This document shows positions 45,927 to 60,351 of a stretch of 64,000 nt of DNA, piece after piece. The notes under the pieces are model-generated. The model saw nothing but the letters and a program-made list of their open reading frames with translations, was not told where the DNA came from and ran no database searches. The first letter of the stretch is position 1. The number at the start of each line of letters is the position of its first letter. Source of the DNA: Microthyrium microscopicum (lineage: Eukaryota > Ascomycota > Dothideomycetes > Microthyriales > Microthyriaceae); assembly GCA_010405405.1 (NCBI GenBank), contig MU004231.1, forward strand, positions 3,032,401-3,096,400. The letters run 5' to 3'. The translations under genes were made by a program, and so were the position numbers.

Positions 45927-46860
45927 TCACGCGAGAGACCGAGTACCAGTTTTGCTTTCATGTTTATAATGGGGAAAGAGATTGTGCAAAATTATCCGAA
46001 GCCACCGAATCCTTCGACGAATTCTACGAGTTGAATATCTACGGACTGAACATGCAGCAAATCATTCGAGGTTCAATTACGGTCCACATAGAGGATACCA
46101 CATCAGTCGCCTACATTAACAACATACTCCTCCCAGCGTTAATTTGCCCATTGCGTTCCATCAGCCGCCGTTCTCACAAGCATCTTGCCGAGCTGGCTCA
46201 TACAAGCAAGAGCTTTCCGGACTTTCCAGGCATACATACTTCGATACAGCATGGCGGCTCCCTTCTCTTCTCAGTATTCATCAGTCCACAACATTTTTCG
46301 ACAACATCCGACCAATCCAACTTGCGCACACTCCTTTTCCAATCAGATAAGATACCCAGCCATTTGCGATCCTTTTTTTGCTCTTTTCACATCCTTCAAC
46401 CTCTCTCCAACCGAATCACTACCAAACTCCTGTACTCATCACCTCTCAAAATCATCATCTGGGCGTGCCAAGGCACATATTCTCTCAAGCCTCCAAAAAG
46501 GAGACTACATTTAGTCCCGCTAGCATAGCCAGCAATTTGATTTGAGCATAGCTACGCACACACTCCCTCTCGGCTCAAAAGCTATATATTTCATTGTAGT
46601 CAGCATCAAGTCCGCATCCAATTACATATCCATTTCTCTGACTGCTCAAATTGCATAGCTCTGCTTTCAAGTGTTTATCTCTATTTTCCTGTGCTTTCAT
46701 GAAATACCAATGGCAGTATATGTGAAATATTGACTCTTTGTACTTTGCTAGATACAACTAACTACCAGTCTTCCTCGACAACACAAAACCTCTCTCCAAC
46801 CAGTTTTATACGGCGCCATGTTATCATCCAGCGCATATGTACTACTCCTTACCCAATACT
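45927..46860. other. Convergent 3' region before pgi1
   Basis: About 930 bp between convergent stop codons. A 165-codon open frame at 46031-46528 has no family resemblance and is judged chance. Confidence 0.45.
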
Positions 46861-48629
<1,769 letters not shown>

Positions 48630-49482
48630 CTTTGAGGAGTTTTGGGATTTTTGATATTACAAGGAGTCGGATCTGTGTGAAAAGTTAGTTAGTATAGCTT
48701 CCAGATAAGTGAAGGCGGACTATATAGATCCGGATAACGACGGGCTAAAGCAGATACAACGTGTTTTGCAAAATGGGCACGAAAAAGCTCACCTTTAGTT
48801 TCGAGAAAGTCAATTGATGTCAAGCAAGTCTGGTGACTAGAAAAAAGAGGCAGTTTTTGTTGTGTACTGACAAAAAAGACGCAGTGACGGAGATGTTGTT
48901 GGGGAAAAGACCTTCTCCTGCTTAGGGAAAGTGGGGGGTTTATGGTGACGATATTGCAATTGGGAGCTCGAGCACTACAGTACTTGGTGGGGCATTGGAG
49001 GAACGAGGCGGCCGAGAGCTCATTGCTGGCAAGCTCCACCACATGTGTCATGACAATTGGATGACAGAAATGTTGTAATTCTATGTCAGCAATATCAATT
49101 GTGATTGACGACTGCTGGAGTGCATGCCCAAGAAGCGGTACTGTCGTGTATAATGAGGTCCTTCTGTCACCAGATATAGAGAGTATCATGTCAGTCTCAT
49201 TTTGAAATTCATGTCTATTGAGGTAATTCCGCACAAAAAACCGCTGTCACATCTACCAGCAGTTTTGAATTCAGATAGTTTTCAACTCCGGCTGATGAGT
49301 TGTGAATGTTGTCCAACAGTCACCTTCAAACAATCTGACTGATCTTGGACGAGAAGAGATGTCTTTCTAACCCACCAGGGAGAAGAAGTGGAGAATGAGT
49401 TGAAAACCAAAGCCCATGCACCAACTCCTTCCATCCAAACCGCTTCTTGACACATTCAACTATACAGTCGTATCCCGCGAAA
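48630..49482. other. Promoter of pgi1 and 3' region of the kinase gene
   Basis: About 850 bp. Head region of pgi1 and tail region of the downstream minus-strand kinase. No coding frame is supported beyond the kinase stop. Confidence 0.45.
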
Positions 49483-51662
49483 CTATCTTCCATTGATGCC
49501 CTCGAACGATGGGTCCTTGACACTGCCACCCGCGTCGCCCAGTCCAGCGACAGGTCGGTTGTATGACCAGCCGGTGAATTGCTGTTGCATTGTTTCTGAC
49601 AACGGCTGTCCTTCAACGTAAGAATCTGTTGCTGCTTCAGAGGTAAACTCGCGATCAAAGTTGGCTGTATCGCGTTGATCTTGCTATAAAGATGTTAGTT
49701 ATCCCTTTGAAAACCGATGGCGCCTGATAGATACTTACCACATTGGGCTTGAAGCTTGGCTCATACTTGCGATCTAATAACTTCCGCCAATCGATGCTAT
49801 GGAAGAAGTAATGGGCCTTGATCTCAGCTGCGCCCTTAGCACCCAAACGAGTCTCAGGATTGCGATCAAGGAGCTTCGTGAGAAGATCCCGAGCTGCTGG
49901 AGGAACAATCTCTGGTCCAGGGAAATGAAGAGGTTCGCTTAGGATCTTGCGATACATTTCATTGGTGTTTTCGTCGTAGAAAGGAGGCAAACCTGTCAGC
50001 ATCTCGTAGAGTAAAACTCCTAGTGTCCACCAATCGACCGATTTGGTGTAACCTGTGCCACTGAGAAGTTCTGGAGCTAGATACTCTGGAGTACCGCAGA
50101 AAGCTGTTCGTCATTAGTACAACAATCACTAAACATCATCGTGTATGACATACTGTTTGTGCGATCTTCATCCCGCATATCTAATTTACACAGGCCGAAA
50201 TCGCAAAGCGCAATATGACCAGTGTAATCAAGAAGAATGTTCTCAGGCTTCAAGTCACGATAAATGACATTGAAACCGTGCAAGCACTCCAGTGCGCAGA
50301 GTAGTTCCGCTGTATAGAAACGTGCTCGATTGACATCGAACCGTTGCTCTTTTTGTAAATGATGGAATAGTTCTCCTCCGTTAACGAATGCCAGGACCAA
50401 GTAGAGCTTTTCGGGTGATTGAAATGAGAATTTGAGTGGGACGATGAAAGGATTGTTGATTTGAGCTAGAACTGATCGTTCGGCAAGTGTGTGAGCAACT
50501 TCGGATCGCGAAATAATATGTGCTTTTCGAATTGTCTTCAACGCGTATATTCGGTGAGTGTTTTTTTTTCTGCGAAATTTAGCTTCATTTCGTGGTGGAA
50601 TGAGTTTGACTTACAGGACCTGCATCACCTTGCCAAAACTACCCTTTCCAACTACTTTGAGAAGTTCAAAGTCGTCAATCTTGAGAGACCGTTGACGATT
50701 CTCAACAAACTGTACACCAACTTTCATTGCACCAGCTCCATGTTGAAGCTCTAGCCATTCTGCTCCGACTTGACCAAGTGCACGTTCCTCTTGTCTCGCA
50801 GTCGCAGCCTTTTCGCGATCCTTTTTGCTCAGCTTTGGGTCTTCCACGTATGGTTGAACCTCTTCAAATCGGGGACTGATTCTGAAAGTTCCGAGGAAGA
50901 TATCGTCGCTTCGTCCGGTATTTGGTGGTGAGTTTGGATTTCTCACGTATAGCGAAATAGTGACATCTGTTATGCGGGACACATCGAATTTGTATTGGGT
51001 ATTGTCTCCAGCCCAAACGGGATTTTCGGGTGTACCAGACACGGAGTTGATGAACACTTGCTGCTTATCGAAATCAATGAGAGCATAAGGAAGGTATTTG
51101 GACGAGTAACGCCCATGTACAGTAGGAACTGCATTGATAGCCCCAGCTGCAGATGATGGCCTGCCAACATAAGATCCAACGGGCTGGTTTCGTGCTTGTG
51201 AACCTGGTCGAATAGAGCCTGCTACCGAGAAGCCTCCACCAGACGATAATGAGCCAGCATGATTTTGCGGTCTGAATTTCTCCTCGGTTCCAGGCGGAAG
51301 GGCAAATCCATGGCCTTCATGGAGAGTTACAATCAAGATACCGGGCTTGAGAGGGGGTGGGGGTGGGGCAGCATTGGCTTCAGAGTAGGCTAAGCAGGGT
51401 CAGTGGGGAAGTTGTCAGAGGCTTGAAGATACATGTATATACCAATGTGTGTAGGATCCTTGGAATCAATTGTTGTGCCGCTTGGAGTAGCGCTTGGAGG
51501 TCTAGGAGCTTCGGCAGGTACGACTGTGGCAGTAGAGCTGGATCTACTGAATGTGTTGGCCAAAGGGGCTAAATGGGTTTCCTTGAGCTCTAAAGCAGGT
51601 CAGTCTAGTACTAGAAATCAATTTTGGAGGTTGGGCATACTTTTGGTGAGCTTCCACGACAT
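49483..51662 (-). CDS. ypk1: AGC protein kinase, Ypk1/SGK type
   Basis: Six exons on the minus strand (51662-51641, 51589-51443, 51389-50615, 50569-50154, 50103-49739, 49683-49483) give 641 aa. It opens MSWKLTKKLKETHLAPLANT, the conserved start of fungal Ypk1 homologues, and a C2-like N-terminal region follows. The kinase domain starts about residue 297: glycine loop GKGSFGKV, catalytic YRDLKPEN, DFGLCKL and activation loop TFCGTPEYLAPE, whose Thr would be the Pkh/PDK1 site. The C-terminal tail has the turn motif QPLSETM and hydrophobic motif FTGWSY, the TORC2 sites. Ypk1 controls sphingolipid synthesis and membrane stress. A nine-A run at the 5' edge of exon 4 could slip during sequencing, but the frame is intact. 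Confidence 0.96.
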
Positions 51663-52661
51663 GACTGCGGAAGGATAAGAGGTGAAGCTGCTGACAAAGA
51701 GGGGAATTGGGCTATCTGGCGGTGAGATTGATGCTGCGTATGGCGGCGCAGAGTCAAGACTGGTGGAGTAGTGGATTGAAGGAGAGGGAGAGTTAGCAAG
51801 AGGTCAAGGAGGGATTGGAGGAGAAAGGGGGGTAATAAGTGTTTTAGGTACTGTCGTTGGGCTGGCCAGACGAAATTTGATTTTGATGATGGCAGGGGAT
51901 TTGGTGGAAATCAAATAGGAAGCAAGCACAGAAAGGATTCAGGAGGACCACAGGAGTAGGACTGTGGACTGGACTGGAGAGAGTGTCTCGGCTGTAGTAA
52001 GAAGAAGCAACGACCTTGCCTTCTGCTTAACTCCAGACTCCCCGGCCATAAATCAGTGCTACGAATATGCTGCGCCACCTGGTTCCAGCTGAACTACCTA
52101 CTCTGTAAGAAATTGCTATACCGTTGACCTTAGGGGGCAAGTCACTACAACTACTCCGTACTGCCGCCAAATATTGACAGACGTCGCTAATTTTGGCAGC
52201 AAAAGGCCAGGTTTACGAGTTACGACAGCACAGCTCTTTCTGTTTTGCCTCAAGCCGCCTTAGGGTCAAAGTCGCTCTTTCCCGACGCCAGATGGTCCCT
52301 CACCCGATGCTACCAGCTACCCCCGCATTTCAATAGAAGTCGCATCACGTGCCGTCGTCTCCACTCTTGATTCCTTCTGCCGTCGCAACCTCACCTTAGT
52401 CGCGAAGGGCAGGTACAGAAATCAACCACGGTTGTGCCATCCTATTTCCATCTATTTTCCATCAACTTCCCACTTTTCCCTCACATTACTCACTCACAAT
52501 CACCTCCCGGGACTTCATAATCTCAACTTCGCCCATCTCGCTCACCAATTTCACCTCTACCGCCGCATCCAACCGCGTCTACATCATCCCTGTGGCCCGT
52601 GCCCTGACATTTTCCATCTATATGTAAACTTTCCGCGTCGAACCCCACCAAGTCGCCCGCC
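51663..52661. promoter_or_regulatory. Divergent promoter region between ypk1 and ada2
   Basis: About 1 kb between divergent start codons. It contains an E-box core CACGTG at 52346-52351 and long pyrimidine-rich tracts just before the ada2 ATG. Factor assignment is inference. Confidence 0.45.
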
Positions 52662-54325
52662 ATGGGCTTGATCAAGAAAAAGACGGCCATACGCGGGTCC
52701 GAAGGAGGTGTCAAATATGTTTGCGACGTTTGCTCCGCAGATATCACCGCCACTGTACGTTTCTCTCATCCTTCAAACCCTAGCCCTTGAAATTATATCG
52801 ACTTTTGACTGACTCGATTTCTCAGGTGAGAATACAATGCGTGCCCTGCACTGATTACGACCTATGCGTGCCTTGCTATACTCAGGCCAAAGCCACTCGC
52901 GACCACGATCCTGCCACACATGCTTTCCGCGTTATAGAACAACACTCAATACCCATATATACCGATGATTGGGGCGCTGATGAGGAGATCCTCCTGCTGG
53001 AGGGTGCTGAAACCTACGGATTGGGCTCATGGGCTGAAATTGCAGACCATATTGGTGGTTGTAGAACGAAAGATGAAGTTAGGGAACATTACATCGAAAC
53101 GTACATCAACAGCCAGAAATTCCCATTACCCGAGCATGCCAGTCCTGACGATCGGTCTCTCATTGATCGTATACCTCGGGAACAGTTTCAGTCACAGAAG
53201 AAGAAGAGAATAGAAGAACGAAAAGAAGCTGCCAAAAATGCACAACCCGCGCCGCCAAAGACGAAACCGACTGCTAGTGTACCGTCCTGTCACGAAGTCG
53301 CTGGGTATATGCCTGGTCGTCTGGAATTTGAAACGGAACACTTCAATGAAGCCGAAGACTTTGTGCAGCATATGATATTTGACCCTGGTGACAATCTCAA
53401 GGTTGGGCCAGATGCGGATCCTGAGGTGGACTTGAAGATGACCATAATGGGCATATACAACGGTCGTCTGTTGGCTCGTGTAGAACGGAAGAAGATTATA
53501 TTCGAACATCGCCTACTGGAATACAGGAAACTCACTGCTGTGGACAAGAACCGGACGAAGGAAGAACGAGAACTACTGAATCGCGCAAAACCATTTGCCA
53601 GAATGATGAATCACGATGACTTTATCACATTTTGTGAAGACCTCAAATATGAATGCAGCCTCCGACAAGCAATTTACCAACTTCAGGAATGGCGCATCCA
53701 TGGAATTATGGACCTTAAATCTGGCGAGAAATACGAAGCTGAAAAGCTTGCGCGGGCGAATCGTGGCTCCTCGTCACAATTCAATAGTTTGGAGCGCCTA
53801 ACGTCGAGAGCTCTAGGCAAAGCGGCAGCTAATGAAGGCCCTTCAGCTGCTTCTCGGTTTGTAAATACTGATTTGGCTCTGAATCCATACAATGCCACTA
53901 GTGGTCTCACAACTCCTCCGCCGTCGGATATAGAAGGTCCAACATCTAATGGAGCAACGAACGGAACAATCAATGGCAACGGCATCAGCACTCCCAATGG
54001 AACTACCAACGGCGCGACGAATGGAATAACTAAGGGCGAAAAGTTCCTGATCCTACCACTGAATGGCACAACCCCTCTCAATTTCGATAAGGAACAAGTC
54101 GAGGATCTACATCTACTCACCGAGGAGGAGCGCGAAGTATGCCGCAATCTCCGGATATATCCCAAACCATATACAGTGCTCAAGGAAACAGTCCTGAAGG
54201 AAGCGATCAAAACGGGAGGTGTCATGAAAAAGAAGACCATGAGAGATCTCTGTCGAATCGATTCGACCAAGGCATCTCGATTGTTTGATTTTTGGGTTCA
54301 TTGTGGCTGGATTGCCAAAGTTTAG
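52662..54325 (+). CDS. ada2: Transcriptional adapter 2 of SAGA/ADA histone acetyltransferase
   Basis: Two exons (52662-52754 and 52826-54325) give 530 aa. The start ATGGGC opens [23 protein letters not shown] zinc finger follows (CDVCSAD ... [13 protein letters not shown], about residues 22-65), then a SANT domain with [18 protein letters not shown] and [11 protein letters not shown] (about 75-125), a middle region ending in the [16 protein letters not shown] segment, an Asn/Gly/Thr-rich linker and a C-terminal SWIRM domain ([16 protein letters not shown]). Ada2 binds Gcn5 and Ada3 and stimulates nucleosomal H3 acetylation. The SANT and SWIRM domains are complete. Confidence 0.97.
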
Positions 54326-55166
54326 AAAGCTGAAGTCCGCCAACGTATAGACAGTTTCTTGAAAGGCACTATGTTGACATCATCCAGTTCGACGTCGGCT
54401 GAAGAAGAATCGACGGACGAATCGAGCGACAAAGTGTCTTAAAGCAATGCGATTGATTGTTAATCCATCCAAGGTTTCGAGTGATGAAGAGACTGATGAG
54501 CAATGTATGAAGCCGATGGAGTCTGGTCGTTACCATTGCGTGATCATGGTGGCTGGTCTGTTTATGATTAATACCCTTCAATGCTACTACGCTATTGTAT
54601 TTGTAACTACTGGAGGCAATTCTTGATATTGAATATTTACTAGACTCCAGAAATATTCTACAACGCCCTCGCTGCCATTATTATTTTCATACTGGCTTCC
54701 TCAGTTGGGCAACCCATTTAAGCAAGCAATGGCTCACGATCACCTTCAACCTGTTGAGCTTGCCATTACGGGATCTATTACCTCAAAGAGTATTGAACTT
54801 GACGAGAGATACGATCCGGTGCGTAGGCCGCAGCTGACGATTAACTCAAACAGATCTTGAATTGCGAAGCTCAATCTTTGAGTCGAGTTTGAGTGGAATT
54901 GGAGCCTGATGGTAGAGTTGTACAAGGCTGGACTAGCCCGAATAAGCCTAGCGCCATCTAGCTTCCTTCACGATCCTCTCCACCATCACAACTTGGAGGT
55001 CCACATGCTACTCAGATCACACGACCCCAACAGTCCTAAAGCCTATCTCAGCTGTCCTCCGCTTCTATTATTCCTCTCGAACGTGTCTTGGATGTCATGC
55101 TTGTAGACCGCGCGCCACACACCCAACAATCTCAACACCAAAAGTGCAATCGCCGCATGCGGTAAC
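54326..55166. other. Intergenic stretch after ada2
   Basis: About 840 bp between tandem genes. No supported frame. It includes the ada2 3' UTR and the promoter of the next gene. Confidence 0.45.
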
Positions 55167-56531
55167 ATGTCTCGACCTAAACAAGGCCAATCCAGCTATG
55201 ACGGTTCACAACCACGAAACCACAATGCAAGCCCTATGGGTCACTCCACCAGCTACTTCACTCACCACTACGAGACCACGCCCTCTCGAATCCCTCGTCC
55301 ATCCTCCAAAACATCACCCACATCTGTCGCAACACCTACATCCCGCCGTATCTCCAGCGGCGGTAGCTCGACGAATATCCTAGGCAAACGCGCCCGTCCT
55401 ATATCACCGCCGGCCGATATGTACAACCTCTCTCCCTTCCCACCTCACACACCCAGCTTTGCGACGCCCGCTGGCTGGTCACACGTCACTGCTGCACACA
55501 TCGCGGCCAGTCCGCCGCCTATGGTTAACACGCGATATACACTGGCTGGCGGCATGGATACACCGAGCCTTGCGGCGCAACAACGGTACGATGTGGCTGG
55601 GCTAGATTTCGTAGGCGATGGACGACCGAGTCGCGAATGGCAACTTGATCGCGCCAACCGCAGCTTTGAAAACGGTAATACAGGCATGATCCGCGGCGAC
55701 CGCAATGGTCGCGCACGAGATACAGATGGCGACGATGAGATGGCAGACTCGACTGCACCCGCACCACCGACGCAGAATACATGGGGTAAATTTGTGCTGA
55801 GCACACTTGGTGGAGTGGTCGCAGGCGCATGGGCGCTATGTCGGAAATCCGCATTCCAAGGCTTCTATGCGGGCGGCGGACGAGGCTATGAGCTAGCAGC
55901 CGACGATGGGTTTGCGAGCGAAAGTATGTGGGAGGACGAAATGCAGGATAGCAAACATATGGCGGGTAGTTTGGCGAGCTTTGATCGTAGCTTTGATCGC
56001 TTACCGACGCCTGTGCCGGGCGAATATCCCGATTCGCCGCCTGAGTATGAACCTGAGTATTCGCGTAGGCCGGCTAAGAGACGGCAGACGGATGGCGGCG
56101 GGTGGATTGTGGTTGATAAGAAAGATGCAAGATCACGAACGAGTAGTCCGCACCTCAGTACGCCGAATCGAGTGGCATCGCATAGCAAGACGCGTTCAGT
56201 ATCAAATAAGCGGCCGCCGCTGGGCTCGCAGCATCGACATCGGTTATCTGGAGTATCCTTTGCGGGCTCGCCGGGGCAGGTGCAGCAGCATGCGCGAGTA
56301 ACATCATATGGGATGCCAGCGTCTGGAGTGCCGACGTCGCCGACTGCTGGGACGGGGCAGCAGATGAGTCCGCCGTCGATAGAGGCGAAGCGGTTCGCGG
56401 CGCGCAAGAAGAAGGAGGATCGGGTGATTGAGGAAAAGTACGACCAGTATAATGACAAGTTGAAGGAGCTTATAAGGCAGGGCAAGGAGGCGCTGGGAAG
56501 TAAGGTTGAGATTGTAGAGGAGGATTGGTAG
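55167..56531 (+). CDS. Conserved fungal protein of unknown function with a single hydrophobic segment
   Basis: Single exon, 454 aa. The N-terminal 200 residues are Ser/Pro-rich and disordered. A short hydrophobic segment (WGKFVLSTLGGVVAGAWALC, about residues 211-230) is the only membrane-like part. A Pro/Ser/Arg-rich region follows, then a charged helix at the C-terminus (KKEDRVIEEKYDQYNDKLKE), probably a coiled coil. The motif RQTDGGGWIVVDKKDA stands alone in the disordered region. The layout suggests a membrane- or nuclear-envelope-associated scaffold, but I do not recognise the family. Confidence 0.75.
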   Translation: MSRPKQGQSSYDGSQPRNHNASPMGHSTSYFTHHYETTPSRIPRPSSKTSPTSVATPTSRRISSGGSSTNILGKRARPISPPADMYNLSPFPPHTPSFATPAGWSHVTAAHIAASPPPMVNTRYTLAGGMDTPSLAAQQRYDVAGLDFVGDGRPSREWQLDRANRSFENGNTGMIRGDRNGRARDTDGDDEMADSTAPAPPTQNTWGKFVLSTLGGVVAGAWALCRKSAFQGFYAGGGRGYELAADDGFASESMWEDEMQDSKHMAGSLASFDRSFDRLPTPVPGEYPDSPPEYEPEYSRRPAKRRQTDGGGWIVVDKKDARSRTSSPHLSTPNRVASHSKTRSVSNKRPPLGSQHRHRLSGVSFAGSPGQVQQHARVTSYGMPASGVPTSPTAGTGQQMSPPSIEAKRFAARKKKEDRVIEEKYDQYNDKLKELIRQGKEALGSKVEIVEEDW

Positions 56532-56946
56532 CATCCTTTCTGGGGATTGATGTTTATGGCTACGCCAATGAAGGGAAATCTAATGATCTGAGATTATTAT
56601 CACATTTCTACAACGCTGTTCTGCTTACAGTGCATGAGGCTGAAGGTTGCAAATAAATGTTCTGCTCAATAGTGGTATAGCACACTCTTTTCTACTCTAA
56701 CCTTGGAAGAGACTAGATGGCGCGAGGCCTTGTTATCTTTGCGAGCTTACTATGTTTGACTTTTGTAATTTCGTGAAAACAAACATGTTTGTGTGTGCCA
56801 GGCTCATATGCACGCAATCAATGAGGCTCTGGGATATTGGTCTGAGCTCGCCGAGATAAACCCCAGGTTGATTGCTCCATTCGACTCGACTTTTCTGCCG
56901 ACGAAACATCTCTCCATCTGCCAAATTTTGTCAAGATCCATTCAAG
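56532..56946. promoter_or_regulatory. Intergenic / promoter of the reductase gene
   Basis: About 415 bp between tandem genes; no coding frame or specific site was found. Confidence 0.35.
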
Positions 56947-57982
56947 ATGGACAGTTACGTCTCCAAGCCACTGGCACAGCTCCTAGCCGGAGTCGGATTG
57001 CTCTATCTTTCCGCCAAAGTCTTCAGCTATCTACGCCTACTTGCCAGCTTGTTTCTACTTCCAGGAGCATCTGTTCGTCAACCCCATTGGCACCACTTCT
57101 CAATCAAACACTAACCTCCAACAGCTATCCAAATTCGGACCCAAAGGCTCTTGGGCCGTCGTCACCGGCGCCTCAGATGGCATCGGCAAAGAATTCGCCC
57201 TCCAGCTCGCCCGCAAAGGCTACAACCTCGTCCTCGTCTCCCGCACTCAATCAAAACTCGAGTCCCTCGCAACCGAAATCAAATCCGCCAATCCCAAAGT
57301 CGAGACCAAGGTTCTCGCCATGGACTACTCCGCCAACCGCGATTCCGACTACGAAGCCCTCAAGGCTCTCACCAGCGATCTCGACATATCGATTCTAATC
57401 AACAACGTCGGCCAATCCCACTCCATCCCCGTCCCCTTCCTCGAAACCGACCCCTCCGAAATGAACGCCATCATAACCATAAACGTAACCGGCACGCTCC
57501 GCACCACCGCTCTCATCGCGCCAGGCATGGTATCCCGCAAACGCGGCCTCATCCTCTCCATGGCCTCCTTCGGCGGCGTCTTCCCCACGCCCTTACTCGC
57601 CACCTACTCCGGCTCCAAAGCCTTCCTCCAACACTGGGGCACCGCGCTCGGCGCAGAACTCGCACCCTCCAACGTCACCGTCCAAGTCGTGCAAAGCCAC
57701 CTAGTAGCCAGCGCAATGAGCAAGATTAGACGGTCCAGCGCAATGGTGCCAACACCAAAAGCGTTTGTGCGCACAACATTGGGCAAGATTGGTAGGAGTG
57801 GAGGCAGTCAGGGCATTGCGTATACTATGACGCCGTGGTGGAGTCATGCGCTGATGCAGTGGGTGGTGGGGACGTTTGTGGGGACGATGGGATATTTGAC
57901 ACTGGGACAGAATAAGACTATGCATGAGAGTATTCGGAAGAGGGCGCTGGCGAAGGCGGCGAGGGAGGCGAAGAAGCAGTAG
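56947..57982 (+). CDS. ifa38: Very-long-chain 3-oxoacyl-CoA reductase
   Basis: Two exons (56947-57072 and 57125-57982) give 327 aa. An N-terminal membrane segment ([18 protein letters not shown]) precedes a short-chain dehydrogenase: the NADPH loop TGASDGIG, the NNVG motif, and the active site SMASFGG with YSGSK. The intron removal gives [18 protein letters not shown], the family junction. The enzyme reduces 3-ketoacyl-CoA in the ER fatty-acid elongation cycle and feeds sphingolipid synthesis, a process regulated by the Ypk1 kinase encoded 5 kb upstream; no direct link is claimed. The second exon is GC-rich, so the complementary Arg-rich frames stay open by chance. Confidence 0.94.
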
Positions 57983-60351
57983 ATGAGTTGTTGGGTTTGT
58001 TGGTAGGGATGGCGCTTTAAGCGCGGTGGTATCTATATTGTATTATACTGAATTGCATCATTGTACAACAAGAAATTATGTTGGTTGGTTGTTGGGAGGC
58101 TATGGTCAAACTGGTGTCAAAATCAGGGCCTTTACGTTCAGCGAGCTGCGTTTATGAATCGAAGAACTCTATGCATACTAGTACTAAGCAAGTTTGATAT
58201 ATCTGTCCAAGACGATTGCCCTTTTCCCTACTAGCACATATTATGGCCCCGTCTGAAATCATCATCTCAGGACCCGACTTGTGTTTCAGATTTTTATGCC
58301 TCCTCTCAAAGAGTAGTTAGTTTGCACATGCATGAGCACGGTGGGAACATCGAGCCGCCCGTCTACCAGAACCTTATTCGAGTCTCAGCCTTTCCCCAGT
58401 TTCAGGATTTACGTGGAAGTCATCCACGCAACCAAATCCACCACACACCTTCAGACCTATTTGCTGAATAGCATGCACTTTGCAGGAGACATTGATAGAC
58501 TTCCATTGTTGTTATCAATTTGCGATCGGCAAAAGCTATCCATGCCAGGTACAGTAGTAGTATCAACTGTTCAAGGCTTGGTTGCTGTTTGAACTTTGCG
58601 CAGTTGGTTTTCAGAAAACAGGTCCTTCAAGGCCATCATACTCTACTTGCGCCAAAACAGGTCAGATCTAGTTCAATGCAGCTGATGGACAAGAACAAAG
58701 CAAGATGAAGTAGTTGCATTGTCCAACATAGCACAACATATACCGCAGGTCGATTTGACTACGAAATTCAACGAGACGATGTACTGTACCAACCAACAAC
58801 CAACACTTTTAGACTGATAACGAACGCTGCGGTGCTTCACGCACAGTGATATTAAAGCGTCTGGTTTGATACTCTTGCATAAACAGATAGTTGATGTTGG
58901 TAAGGCGCGGGTATCAGGGTAATGAATTATGGCAGTCGGCAGTATCACCGTCTCGAGATCGAGTCTACACGTAGGTGATCTGCAGAAATCAGCAGACGTA
59001 GCGACAGTCAACAACCACGTCAAAGTAACAAAATACGAAGAGCAGCAATGCGGATGATGGCATGCTTTAAGTGTGAAAATGCCTGGAACCTTTTCATGTT
59101 TCACAATCATCGTCGCCTGTCTCTGGACGCTTCCTCATTCGAAGCTGAGGATTCAGGGAAGACAAATTCGCGCCGGCCTCCAGGAAGGTCAGCGCTTGCT
59201 CGCGATAAAGAGGCTATCAAGCCATCTTCGCTCTGTTGAGCATCTCTGATTGGGCAGTTGGTATAGACAGCAGGGGTGTTGTAAGCTGCAGACTGCTGCT
59301 TAACCTTGCAGATTGCCGGTCGTCTTTCTGGGTCTGCTTTCTATTTTCTCCTCTTCTTCTTCATCATGGCCCTGCCCGACAAGCGCATTCAAGCCTCCTT
59401 CAACGAGAATGCCTTGACACTGATTGGTCTTGACTACCGTACCTTGTTGCTATCCTGTACCTACAGCCCCATTTGAGGAAGTATCCCTGCACATCTGTCG
59501 ACTGCAAACGATGGTTTGGCGGTTATTATATGGTTCTCTTACACTCGTTGACGGCTTGGAACTGCTTTGACAAGGCTGATATTTGCCACTGAAATTGAGA
59601 ATTTATGCTTCAATCTACCAACTCAACTTAAAATCGGGCTGAGAAGATCATTTGGAGTGTAATCTCCACACGCGCTGATCGTGTTGGTTCCTCAGCGTCA
59701 ATGTCGTGCGGCCGAAGATGGGTCACAAAGTCAATATTACCCTCATACAACTTGGAGGCTGGGTAATCGTATGTTGGCCACTTACTCTAGTGATTATAGA
59801 CGCGATTTGACGACCTACAAGGTCCCATTTTGTGCGGCACAGAAATTGGCGATCCTCCAAGGCTTTTCCCCAAGGGTTGTACAACACCATGAAAGAGATT
59901 AAGCGCTCGACTGGGCTACAGTCAGTACATACACATGGTGTATCGCCCAACCTAGTCTCTCTTATGCCTTGCAATGCCCACCTGCTGTTGTTTCATAATT
60001 TGTTGTCTGCCTTTTCCAACAGTGCTCTGGACACGACTCTTTACCCAGACCAACATAGTCTGATCCGCGACCTCATTGTAGGCCGTTTCTTTTGTTAGAT
60101 ATTCTAAATCTGTTTCAAAGGATTTAAGTATCTGCCATTCCTCTTTGGATATTTTCAAGAAAACGCTCTTGTTTCAAGTTTTTCAACTGAAATCCATACG
60201 TCTCAAGTTTTTTCATCATTCCTACACGCACCGGTCAATTCTTATATAACAACAACCATTCGCAACCACTCGCCCTTTATCCAACGAAGGTCACTGCGTC
60301 CTACAAATCGAGTCACACGCTCCATAATCTCATTTGATACATATTCTTACA
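57983..60351. other. 2.4 kb with no confident gene
   Basis: Between the reductase and the His/Cys-rich protein. A 36-codon plus-strand frame at 59366-59476 (MALPDKRIQASFNENALTLI) follows a strong pyrimidine tract and could be the first exon of something, but nothing continues it. A minus-strand frame at 59952-60158 (MKISKEEWQILKSFETDLEY) is faintly like the region before the dimerisation domain of hAT transposases; unsupported. Confidence 0.4.

Noticed and set aside
46031-46528. 165-codon plus-strand ORF
   Set aside because: Low-complexity Ser/Thr/Pro reading in a convergent 3' region; no domain, no splice links.
57151-57729. 192-codon Arg/His-rich plus-strand ORF
   Set aside because: An alternative frame of the GC-rich reductase exon; the SDR frame has catalytic motifs and this one has none.
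59366-59476. 36-codon ORF after a pyrimidine tract
   Set aside because: Good start context, but no continuation exon and no homology recognised.
59952-60158. Minus-strand ORF faintly similar to a hAT transposase segment
   Set aside because: Too short, no inverted ends or target duplication nearby, and the similarity is from memory only.
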